This document shows, in pieces, positions 1-5,182 of a stretch of 6,196 bases of DNA. The stretch spans positions 1 to 6,196 of the forward strand of contig JAFAHB010000037.1 of NCBI GenBank assembly GCA_019237435.1, written 5' to 3'. The first letter of the stretch is position 1. Every line of letters begins with the position of its first letter. The notes beneath the pieces are model-generated. The model searched no databases. It worked only from the letters and a program-made list of their open reading frames with translations, and was not told where the DNA came from. The translations under genes and the position numbers were made by a program. Origin of the DNA: Vulcanimicrobiota bacterium (lineage in GTDB: Bacteria > Vulcanimicrobiota > Vulcanimicrobiia > Vulcanimicrobiales > Vulcanimicrobiaceae).

Positions 1-2
1 TG

Positions 3-131
3 CCGTTCGGCGGCTACAAACAGTCGGGATACGGTCGCGAGCTCGGAATGGAGACGATGCGGCTCTATACGGAGACCAAAAGCGTCCTCACCTACATCGG
101 CGAGAAACCGATGGACCCGTTCGGGGTATAG
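3..131 (+). CDS. Aldehyde dehydrogenase, C-terminal end only (5' end outside window)
   Basis: Reading from base 3, the frame gives 42 residues and then TAG at 129-131. The visible piece begins PFGGYKQSGYGRELGMET, the signature near the C-terminus of NAD(P)-dependent aldehyde dehydrogenases (PFGGxKxSGxGRE-G), followed by the usual YTETKSV strand of the oligomerisation region. The family oxidises an aldehyde to the acid through a cysteine thioester; the catalytic Cys, the Glu and the Rossmann fold lie upstream of the window. The tail of about 14 residues after the ETKSV strand is ordinary. The gene lies about 1.8 kb from the aryl-CoA oxygenase-like operon and points the same way, so it could oxidise a semialdehyde from that pathway, as BoxD or PaaZ do in the known pathways. 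That link is inference; the fragment is too short to assign a substrate. Confidence 0.93.
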   Translation, partial: PFGGYKQSGYGRELGMETMRLYTETKSVLTYIGEKPMDPFGV

Positions 132-138
132 GGCTTGT

Positions 139-465
139 ATGGAAGACCCTCTGAGAATCGGCAGCCGGTACAGCACCACGTACGGCACGCTGTGGAAGGA
201 CGGAACCTACTTCCCCCGCGGCACGGAAGTAATCGTGGTCGGACTGCACCTCGACCAGGGATTCTGCGTACGCTTCCCCGCGTCGGCCGACGATCAGCCC
301 CTCGAGACGTGGGAGGACTGGAGCGAAGTTGACTTCCTCGCGGATGAAGGTTCGGTGGACCTTCCCAACCGACCGCTCTCGACGGCGGTTCTTGCCGAAG
401 CGCGTGACGTGCTCTCGGAGGCCGAAGACGGCTGCCATCTGCATTTGCACGACGACGAAGTTTAG
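139..465 (+). CDS. Small acidic protein of unknown function
   Basis: This open frame of 108 residues starts 7 bases after the aldehyde dehydrogenase stop, which suggests co-transcription. I do not recognise the family. The N-terminal half alternates short hydrophobic stretches with glycines (YGTLWKDGTYFPRGTEVIVVG, then GFCVRFPA), so it looks beta-rich and SH3- or barrel-like. The C-terminal half is acidic and probably helical (ETWEDWSEVDFLADEG, then LAEARDVLSEAEDG), and the protein ends in a His/Asp-rich tail, HLHLHDDEV. There is no signal peptide or membrane segment. The ribosome site is weak (an AGGG-like stretch about 7 bases before the ATG), as expected of a gene translated by coupling. 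The opposite-strand frame over the same bases is Arg-rich and lacks any motif, which favours this strand. A real gene is likely; its function is unknown. Confidence 0.6.
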   Translation: MEDPLRIGSRYSTTYGTLWKDGTYFPRGTEVIVVGLHLDQGFCVRFPASADDQPLETWEDWSEVDFLADEGSVDLPNRPLSTAVLAEARDVLSEAEDGCHLHLHDDEV

Positions 466-584
466 TTCCTAAGTCAGAGTTTTCTAACCAAGCCCGATTC
501 CAGATGCAGCTTTAGGAGCCGAGGGCTGACGTTTACTGTGGTAATCAAGGCCCGAGGCGACAACAAGATGCGCTGGAAGCTGGC
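466..584. other. Convergent intergenic gap, nothing recognisable
   Basis: These 119 bases separate two genes that end toward each other. I looked for a terminator hairpin with a T-run, a tRNA and a short conserved gene and found none. The sequence is slightly less GC-rich than its surroundings at 466-500. An open minus-strand frame running across it has no recognisable features. Confidence 0.5.
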
Positions 585-977
585 TTAGTTGCCGAGCATG
601 ATGGTGCTGGTTTGCCAGATTGCCCAACTCGCGCATTCCGACGACTTGAAGCGCGGGGAGATTAGCGCGACCCAGCAATACGTTCCGTCCGGTTTTAGAT
701 CTCTGAACGTCGTGCCGCCCTTTTTGCCGGTCTTTTTGACCTGAAATGGCTTGCCGGGACGCGGGCTCGACGGATTCTTCGGGGTCGAGATCTCAACCGG
801 GATTCGCGGTTCGTGCGTGCCGCCGACCGTCACCGAGACCAAAGCTTGTGAAATCGAGGGATTCGGGCTCGGCGAGACCGGTGATCCCGAAGGAAGCGGC
901 GTCGACGAACTACCGCTCTTGCAGGCCGCAACGGCAATAGCAACGGCCGCGAGTACGAAAAGCAGGCGCTTGGGCAT
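585..977 (-). CDS. Small secreted lipoprotein, function unknown
   Basis: The 130-residue product has a classic lipoprotein signal: two basic residues (MPKR), a hydrophobic stretch (LLFVLAAVAIAVAA) and Cys19 preceded by VAA, an acceptable lipobox. After lipidation at Cys19 a Ser/Pro/Gly-rich linker follows (about residues 20-45, SGSSSTPLPSGSPVSPSPNP). This is a typical spacer holding a domain away from the membrane. The remaining 85 residues look beta-rich (ALVSVTVGG, RIPVEIST, GTTFRDLKPDGTYCWVALIS) and contain two cysteines (in TYCWV and SSECAS) that could form a disulphide outside the cytoplasm. The TTFRDLKPDGTYCW stretch recalls an Ig-like or fibronectin-like strand, but I cannot name a family. 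It starts 38 bases after the paaX-like stop on the same strand and may be read from that promoter. The ribosome site is weak. Confidence 0.78.
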   Translation of the reverse strand: MPKRLLFVLAAVAIAVAACKSGSSSTPLPSGSPVSPSPNPSISQALVSVTVGGTHEPRIPVEISTPKNPSSPRPGKPFQVKKTGKKGGTTFRDLKPDGTYCWVALISPRFKSSECASWAIWQTSTIMLGN

Positions 978-1015
978 GTCTTAAGCGCTTCGACGCTGCG
1001 CGGCGTCCATCCGTT

Positions 1016-1864
1016 TCACTCGTTGGCGCAAAGATGAAAGTAGCGTTGTGATTTCTTTTCGAGCAGCGCGTAATATTCGCGGAACAGCGAAGCGGCCGAG
1101 GTGCCCGGCCAGTGAGCCGGCAGGAGCTCGCTGGGCAGTCCCGGATCGAGGTACGCGAACTTTCGATAGTCGTGAACGAGCCACAGACGATCGACGAAGG
1201 CGGCCTCGTCAGTGAGATCTTTGCGTTGTCGCTCGCGATCCAGACGCGTTCGGTAACGGTCGATGAACTCGCCGTAGGCGGCCGCGATTTTTCCGACGTC
1301 CCAACAACGTTCCAACAACTCGCGGTCGCCGCGAGGGCCCCGGTACTCGCTCGTAAAGAGATTCACTCCGTCGAGCGTCCCGGTCGCGAGCGCGGCATCG
1401 CGCGCGGCGCCGATTGTGTCTGAAGGCGAGATCCACGTGCTCGGGGAGAGCTGCGCCCAGCCCAGTGCGCCGAGCTCCTGGCGTAAGCGCTCGCGGCGCT
1501 TGCGATGCGCCTCGCCGATCGCATAGATCAGCAGCCGCCAGCGGCCGTCCCACTCGATTACGGGCCCGTAGATGCGCGGACTCAACTCCTGGATGCGACG
1601 GCGCCCGCGTTCGGTCACGTTATAGTAGGCCCGATTGCGACGCCGGCGAACGGCTAGCCAGCCCTGCCGCGACATGCGCGAGACTGCCTGGCGCACGGCT
1701 GCAGAGGAGACGCCGAACGCGCTCATCATGTGGATTAGCGCACCGATCCAAAGCGACCCATCGCCTTCAAGCCGGCTCACCATGTCCCCATACAGGGTGA
1801 AGATAAAGGAATTCGGACGCGCAACTTGGCGCTCGTATACACTTGACTTCGGTAGGGCACCCAT
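1016..1864 (-). CDS. PaaX-family transcriptional repressor
   Basis: The 282-residue protein matches the PaaX family in length and layout. Residues of about 17-90 form the winged helix-turn-helix, starting from SFIFTLYGD (the family's SLI-TLYGD helix) through AVRQAVSRMSRQGWLAVRR to the wing AYYNVTERGRRRI. The middle part (about 100-180, WDGRWRLLIYAI and LRQELGALGWAQLSPSTWISP) is the Cas2-like central domain. The C-terminal part (about 190-275, ending in LFREYYALLEKKSQRYF) is the effector domain. Known PaaX proteins repress phenylacetate genes and release DNA on binding phenylacetyl-CoA. Here the gene is divergent from an oxygenase/hydratase operon across 60 bases, so it probably represses that operon and itself in response to an aryl-CoA. 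An in-frame TAA directly precedes the ATG, and no alternative start keeps the first helix. There is no good ribosome site, so initiation may be weak or leaderless. No gene symbol is given because the ligand may not be phenylacetyl-CoA. Confidence 0.92.
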   Translation of the reverse strand: MGALPKSSVYERQVARPNSFIFTLYGDMVSRLEGDGSLWIGALIHMMSAFGVSSAAVRQAVSRMSRQGWLAVRRRRNRAYYNVTERGRRRIQELSPRIYGPVIEWDGRWRLLIYAIGEAHRKRRERLRQELGALGWAQLSPSTWISPSDTIGAARDAALATGTLDGVNLFTSEYRGPRGDRELLERCWDVGKIAAAYGEFIDRYRTRLDRERQRKDLTDEAAFVDRLWLVHDYRKFAYLDPGLPSELLPAHWPGTSAASLFREYYALLEKKSQRYFHLCANE

Positions 1865-1868
1865 TTAG

Positions 1869-1907
1869 TATGACGGTATTCCCGACGTTCGACAAAAATC
1901 CGTCATA
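1869..1907. promoter_or_regulatory. Inverted repeat in divergent promoter region, candidate PaaX operator
   Basis: TATGACGG at 1869-1876 and CCGTCATA at 1900-1907 are perfect inverted copies whose centres are 31 bases apart, close to three helical turns. They would therefore face the same side of the DNA. The left arm ends 4 bases upstream of the paaX-like start codon. The right arm ends 4 bases before the ribosome site of the oxygenase-like gene, where the operon promoter should lie. PaaX proteins are known to bind imperfect palindromes in such gaps. The half-site does not obviously match the E. coli PaaX operator as I remember it, so assignment to this regulator rests on position and symmetry. 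Confidence 0.5.
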
Positions 1908-1911
1908 TTCT

Positions 1912-1917
1912 GGAAGG
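1912..1917 (+). promoter_or_regulatory. Ribosome binding site for the GTG start at 1925
   Basis: GGAAGG lies 7 bases before GTG at 1925-1927. It supports this GTG as the start of the oxygenase-like gene rather than an internal ATG. Confidence 0.75.
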
Positions 1918-1924
1918 CAGCAGA

Positions 1925-3049
1925 GTGAACCGCATATCGACTTTTGACGACTGGATCGCGATGCTCGATGAATGGAGGCGCGACATCGGCCTCGACCGCG
2001 AGCTCGTCGACCGCTTCATGCCGGGCTACACCTTCGAGGCAAAGTACGGCGAGTTGCCGCTGAACGAGATCTACTTCGGGGACTTCAAGGGCGAGCGCCG
2101 CTGGGAAAAGGTTCGCGAGATTCCGGATCAGCGCATGCGCGATGCCGTGCTCAATATGGTCGTCTATCAAGGCGACACCGAGTTTGCTTCCAACGAACAG
2201 CAGCGCTTTCTCGTAAACAACGCGCCGACCGAATACGATCTCGCTTCCCTCGTGCGGATCATGGTCGAAGAAACCCGCCACGGCTACCAGATGTGTCATT
2301 TGATGGTCGAGCATTTCGGCAGCGAAGGAAAGATCGAGGCGCAGAAAATGCTCGAGCGCCGAGCCTTTGGGAAGAAGAATCGCTTGCTCAACGCTTTCAA
2401 CGACGACGTCACGCATTGGCTGGACTTCTTCGCATATACGAATTTCATGGACCGTGACGGCAAGTTTCAGCTCACCATGCTCTCGCACTCGAGCTTCGCG
2501 CCGCTGGCGGCTTCGATGGGCCCAATGCTGCGCGAGGAATCGTTTCATATGGGTACAGGCATAACGGGGTTGCGCCGCATCGCCAAAGCCGGCGTCATTC
2601 CGGTCGACCTGCAGCAAAAGTACTACAATAAATGGTTCTCGGGTTCGCTCGATCTTTTCGGCACCGATCATTCCGGCTCGGCGCAATGGGCCTATACGTG
2701 GGGCATCAAGGGACGCGTTGATGAGGACAAGGTCGCCGGCGAGCAAGCCGACAAAGGCCATCTGAACGAGCGCGCCCGCCAGCAGTTCTACGACGAAGCT
2801 CTCGCGACGGTCGCTCGCGTCAACGAAGTGAACCCCAGCGAAACGAAACTATACCTCCCCGAGATGCGATTCAATCGCAAGATCGGCGACTTTGCCGGCC
2901 GGCGCTATGCGGTCGACGGCCGCGCGCTCACCGAAGAGGAGTGGCACGCGTACGCACCAACGGTGCTGCCGACGGAGGCCGACGAAGCCAAACTGAAAGA
3001 GTACTTCAAAGATCCCAACTGGATCGCACCCAAAGGAAAGTTATCATGA
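1925..3049 (+). CDS. BoxB/PaaA-like diiron aryl-CoA epoxidase subunit
   Basis: The 374-residue protein belongs to the PaaA/BoxB ferritin-like diiron group, which inserts oxygen into the ring of phenylacetyl-CoA (PaaA) or benzoyl-CoA (BoxB). Candidate iron ligands follow the BoxB pattern: Glu86 in GDTE, Glu116 and His119 in EETRH, Asp176 in the MDRDGKFQL block, and Glu205 and His208 in EESFH. Spacings agree with BoxB (Glu120, Glu150/His153, Asp211, Glu240/His243) as I recall it, and no ligand is missing. Other BoxB-like blocks are ERRAFGKKNRLLNAFN, DLFGTDHS, IKGRVDEDK, the RFNRKIGDFAG region and a C-terminal NWIAP. BoxB has about 470 residues. This protein lacks part of the N-terminus, a middle insert and the C-terminal tail, so its size is nearer PaaA (about 310-330). 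It needs a reductase, and none is in the window. It overlaps the next gene by ATGA, so the two products probably act in sequence. The substrate is uncertain: an aryl-CoA is likely, benzoyl-CoA or phenylacetyl-CoA is possible. Confidence 0.88.
   Translation: MNRISTFDDWIAMLDEWRRDIGLDRELVDRFMPGYTFEAKYGELPLNEIYFGDFKGERRWEKVREIPDQRMRDAVLNMVVYQGDTEFASNEQQRFLVNNAPTEYDLASLVRIMVEETRHGYQMCHLMVEHFGSEGKIEAQKMLERRAFGKKNRLLNAFNDDVTHWLDFFAYTNFMDRDGKFQLTMLSHSSFAPLAASMGPMLREESFHMGTGITGLRRIAKAGVIPVDLQQKYYNKWFSGSLDLFGTDHSGSAQWAYTWGIKGRVDEDKVAGEQADKGHLNERARQQFYDEALATVARVNEVNPSETKLYLPEMRFNRKIGDFAGRRYAVDGRALTEEEWHAYAPTVLPTEADEAKLKEYFKDPNWIAPKGKLS
3032..3040 (+). promoter_or_regulatory. Ribosome binding site deciding the hydratase start
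   Basis: AAAGGAAAG sits just before ATG at 3046-3048, inside the last codons of the upstream gene. It favours this ATG over an in-frame ATG at 2941. The earlier ATG would add 35 Arg/Gln-rich residues unlike any hydratase N-terminus and would overlap the preceding gene by more than 100 bases. Confidence 0.8.
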
Positions 3050-3903
3050 GCACGACCGTTAATGGAGTTGCGCAGCAGACGCCGTTCGGACGCGAAGCCC
3101 GTTCGCACGACGGCAAACGCGTTATCAACTATTGGAAAGAGGGTCACGTGGCGTTCGTCGAGATGGACGACCCGCCCGCAAACACGTACACGCACGAGAT
3201 GATGCGCCAGCTCGACGAAGCGATTCTCGACGCGCGTTTCGATCAGGACGTCGAAGTGATCGTGCTCACGGGGAAGGGCGAGAAGTTCTTCTCCGCCGGC
3301 GCCAACATTGCGATGCTCAATGCGGTGACGCCTGAGTTCAAGTACATGTTCTGCCTGCATTCCAACGAAACGTTGCAGCGGCTGGAGCAGACGCCTAAGC
3401 TCGTGATCGCCGCGCTCAACGGTCACTGCGTGGGCGGCGGATTGGAAATTGCAATGGCCGCCGACATTCGCATCGCTCGTAAGGATGCCGGCAAGATCGG
3501 GCTGCCCGAGGTCGCACTGGGTGTTCTTCCCGGCACCGGCGGGACGCAGCGTCTTGCGCGGCTGGTCGGCAAGTCGCGCGCGATCGAGATGATGACCACG
3601 GGCAAAACGGTCAGCTACGAACAAGCGCTCGAGTGGGGCATGATCAACGATCTCTACGAGGGCAACGCGCAAGAGTTCCGCGAGCAAATCATCGATTACG
3701 CAAAGCAGTTCTGTTCGCCGAACAAAGCGCCGATGGCCGTCGGTCACATCAAACGGAGCGTCCAAACCGGTTCGGAGCTTCCCTTGCAAGACGCGCTCGC
3801 GCTGGAGCGAGAGCTGCAGTCCTTGCTTTTCAAGAGCGAGGACGCCAAAGAAGGCCTCGCGGCTTACAACGAAAAGCGCGTCGCCCGCTTCAAGAATAAG
3901 TAG
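3046..3903 (+). CDS. Enoyl-CoA hydratase/isomerase (crotonase family)
   Basis: The 285-residue protein is a complete single-domain crotonase. After a family-variable N-terminus of about 30 residues come the first strand (VAFVEMDDPPANTYTHEMM, about 35-53) and the oxyanion-hole segment FFSAGANIAML (81-91). The second segment is NGHCVGGGLEIAMAADIRIA (125-144), followed by GLPEVALGVLPGTGGTQRL (152-170). Glu134 and Glu155 stand where the two catalytic glutamates of hydratases stand (Glu144 and Glu164 in the rat enzyme), so hydration of a 2,3-enoyl-CoA is chemically possible. The usual AGAD has Asn87 in place of Asp. The C-terminal helices contain the expected NKAPMAVGHIKRSV and the end FKSEDAKEGLAAYNEKR. 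The protein is far shorter than BoxC (about 550), so it is not the canonical ring-cleaving partner of BoxB; PaaF/PaaG-type roles are closer in size. The ATGA overlap with the epoxidase-like gene implies coupled translation and a shared pathway. Confidence 0.92.
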   Translation: MSTTVNGVAQQTPFGREARSHDGKRVINYWKEGHVAFVEMDDPPANTYTHEMMRQLDEAILDARFDQDVEVIVLTGKGEKFFSAGANIAMLNAVTPEFKYMFCLHSNETLQRLEQTPKLVIAALNGHCVGGGLEIAMAADIRIARKDAGKIGLPEVALGVLPGTGGTQRLARLVGKSRAIEMMTTGKTVSYEQALEWGMINDLYEGNAQEFREQIIDYAKQFCSPNKAPMAVGHIKRSVQTGSELPLQDALALERELQSLLFKSEDAKEGLAAYNEKRVARFKNK

Positions 3904-3912
3904 GCACTATTC

Positions 3913-3980
3913 TGTCATCCTGAGCCTGCAGTGTCATCCTGAGCCCGCAGTGTCATCCTGAGCTTGTCCGAAGGATGACA
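3913..3980. repeat. Three-unit tandem repeat of a TGTCATCCTGAGC element
   Basis: Units TGTCATCCTGAGCCTGCAG (3913-3931) and TGTCATCCTGAGCCCGCAG (3932-3950) are 19 bases each and differ at one base. A third unit starts at 3951 and continues into a closing inverted arm. The array begins 9 bases after the hydratase stop. Elements of the TGTCATCCTGAGC / GAAGGATGACA kind are, to my knowledge, common short palindromic intergenic repeats in many environmental bacteria. The tandem doubling of only one half is less usual. Confidence 0.85.
3951..3980. repeat. Palindromic repeat unit with 9-bp perfect arms
   Basis: TGTCATCCT (3951-3959) and AGGATGACA (3972-3980) pair perfectly around a 12-base loop. This is the only complete hairpin-forming unit of the tandem array. 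It resembles REP-type elements placed after stop codons and could stabilise the mRNA 3' end or add to termination. Confidence 0.8.
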
Positions 3981-3993
3981 GCGAACGAAGAAC

Positions 3994-4021
3994 AGAGGCA
4001 CCGCATCGCTGCGGTGCCTCT
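3994..4021 (+). terminator. Perfect 12-bp hairpin, likely terminator of the epoxidase/hydratase operon
   Basis: AGAGGCACCGCA (3994-4005), loop TCGC, and TGCGGTGCCTCT (4010-4021) form a perfect 12-bp, GC-rich stem 90 bases after the hydratase stop. The downstream sequence TGGCGTTTC has only a short T run, so intrinsic termination may be partial. The hairpin is symmetrical and may also act on transcription arriving from the minus-strand reductase gene. Confidence 0.65.
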
Positions 4022-4030
4022 TGGCGTTTC

Positions 4031-4120
4031 AATGTGGCCGTTGGCCTAACACTCTACTCCGACACTACCACGGTCGCTACGCCCGGCGCAATGCGAACAC
4101 TGCGGCTGGAGTGCCCGGGC
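4031..4120. other. Remainder of the convergent gap, nothing recognisable
   Basis: Between the hairpin and the inverted repeat copy I see no conserved gene, RNA or further repeat. Plus-strand open frames crossing this stretch run on antisense to the reductase gene and look like shadows. Confidence 0.5.
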
Positions 4121-4159
4121 CCTTCGACTGCGCCGCTGCGCGGCGCGCTCAGGATGACA
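4121..4159 (-). repeat. Opposite-oriented copy of the TGTCATCCTGAGC element with inner GC hairpin
   Basis: Read on the minus strand, TGTCATCCTGAGC occupies 4159-4147, 14 bases past the reductase stop, and the element closes with AGTCGAAGG at 4129-4121. The centre holds a second perfect palindrome, GCGCCGC (4130-4136) and GCGGCGC (4140-4146) around TGC. It belongs to the same repeat family as the array at 3913-3980, with a different central part. It may serve as the 3' hairpin of the reductase transcript. Confidence 0.75.
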
Positions 4160-4173
4160 ACGCAGAGCTGTCT

Positions 4174-5115
4174 TCATCCCACCGTAATCACGATCTTGCC
4201 GTTGACCGAGCCGCGTTTGCTCTCGTCGAGCGCCTCGACGGCTTCGGAGAGCGGGCGTTCCTCGGCGATCGCGACGCGCAAGCGCTGCCCTTCGACGAGC
4301 TCGAGCAGCGTACGTAATCCGGCGTGCGATGACTGCAGTGTCTTGAACACGACAAGATTGACGGCGTCAATTTTACGCGCAGCAAACCAATCGGCGTCGG
4401 TCGCGCCGATGGTTGAAACGACGCGTCCACCGGCGTGCACGAGACCGGCGATTCTTTTGAGCCCCTCGGCGTCACTCACGAGATCGAGCACGGCGTCCAC
4501 GCCGGCAGGATGCGCCGCTTTCACCGCTGCGACAACATCTTCGGTATCGTAGGCAACGAACTGATCCACGCCCAGGTCGCGCGCGAATGCCTCGCTGCCG
4601 GAATGCGCGACTCCGATGATCCGGGCGGCGCGATCGTGGGCTATCTGCACGGCAAAGCCGCCGACTCCTCCCGTTGCGCCGTTGACCAACAATGTGGTGC
4701 CTTGGCCGACGCGCAACCATTCCAATCCGGCAAGCGCCGTTAATCCCGCCGTCGGCAATGCCGCGGCATCGGCGTCACCGACGCCGTCGGGAATTTTAGC
4801 GACCGGCTCGTACTGGCTTTCTTCGGGAACGATCGTATACTCGGCGTAGGCACCGTGCGTCCGTGCGATGCCCAAGATGCGCTCGCCTTCCCGATACTTC
4901 GAAACGCGAGCGCCCAATGCGCTGACGACGCCCGCAAAGTCTTGGCCGAGAACAAACGGCAGCGGACGATCGCCGCGATCGCGCGACTTCCAATCGATCG
5001 GATTCACGCCGGCAGCGACAACGCGCACCAATATCTCGCGCTCGCCGGGCTGCGGCATAGCGATCTCTTTGAGCGATCCGGCTTCACCGCGATGTTCGAC
5101 GACGACCGCTTTCAT
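4174..5115 (-). CDS. Zinc-free NAD(P)H quinone oxidoreductase-like reductase (MDR superfamily)
   Basis: The 313-residue protein has the standard two-domain plan of medium-chain dehydrogenase/reductases. The GroES-like catalytic part covers about residues 1-115, with the VAAGVNPIDWKSR motif (33-45) and GQDFAGVV (57-64). The Rossmann part follows, with the cofactor loop VNGATGGVGGFAVQIA (144-159) that marks NADPH-using quinone oxidoreductase and enoyl reductase types. The zinc-binding residues of alcohol dehydrogenases are absent. The C-terminal GSVNGKIVITVG is the typical final strand. It probably reduces a quinone or an activated enone/enal in the cytoplasm; the substrate cannot be read from sequence. 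I chose the ATG at 5113-5115 because an AGGGGG ribosome site precedes it by 6 bases and the protein then begins MKAVVVEHRG, as the family does. A longer frame back to 5271 adds 52 unrelated residues and overlaps the DUF1272 gene. It appears to be a single-gene unit. Confidence 0.93.
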   Translation of the reverse strand: MKAVVVEHRGEAGSLKEIAMPQPGEREILVRVVAAGVNPIDWKSRDRGDRPLPFVLGQDFAGVVSALGARVSKYREGERILGIARTHGAYAEYTIVPEESQYEPVAKIPDGVGDADAAALPTAGLTALAGLEWLRVGQGTTLLVNGATGGVGGFAVQIAHDRAARIIGVAHSGSEAFARDLGVDQFVAYDTEDVVAAVKAAHPAGVDAVLDLVSDAEGLKRIAGLVHAGGRVVSTIGATDADWFAARKIDAVNLVVFKTLQSSHAGLRTLLELVEGQRLRVAIAEERPLSEAVEALDESKRGSVNGKIVITVG

Positions 5116-5121
5116 GTGATT

Positions 5122-5127
5122 CCCCCT
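5122..5127 (-). promoter_or_regulatory. Ribosome binding site for the reductase gene
   Basis: On the minus strand AGGGGG lies 6 bases before the ATG at 5115. It settles the start at 5115 rather than the upstream in-frame ATG at 5271. Confidence 0.75.
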
Positions 5128-5182
5128 TATACCAGATACCCGCGCAAGGGCACGCTGAGAATGGCGCCATATAGCCGTTGGG

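Noticed and set aside
88..450. Minus-strand open frame of 120 codons over the small acidic protein
   Set aside because: Its product is Arg-rich without motifs, and it would overlap the aldehyde dehydrogenase end. The plus-strand frame has more protein-like composition and operon spacing.
484..678. Minus-strand open frame of 64 codons
   Set aside because: It overlaps the lipoprotein gene in another frame on the same strand and has no recognisable features.
1867..1895. Minus-strand promoter for the paaX-like gene with TTGTCG and CATACT hexamers 17 bases apart
   Set aside because: Transcription from it would begin near 1860, inside the coding region and past the start codon. No later start codon keeps the first DNA-binding helix.
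1865..2761. Long minus-strand open frame of 298 codons
   Set aside because: It lies antisense to the diiron protein, which has clear family motifs and a ribosome site. The antisense product shows no recognisable domain.
2905..3789. Long minus-strand open frame of 294 codons
   Set aside because: It is a mirror of the hydratase and the end of the diiron protein. Its length reflects the codon bias of GC-rich genes on the other strand.
3046..3903. Calling the hydratase BoxC
   Set aside because: BoxC is about 550 residues with two crotonase-like halves. This protein is a single 285-residue domain.
3913..3980. CRISPR-like array
   Set aside because: The units are contiguous with no spacers, there are only three, and they belong to a palindromic intergenic repeat family. 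No cas gene is present.
4034..4552. Plus-strand open frame of 172 codons
   Set aside because: It is antisense to the reductase, Ser/Thr/Ala-rich and without a motif; a shadow frame.
5126..5134. Extended -10 sequence TGGTATAAG for the reductase gene on the minus strand
   Set aside because: It would place the transcript start near 5119, removing most of the good AGGGGG ribosome site. No -35 is visible, so one of the two signals must be fortuitous and the ribosome site is the better supported.
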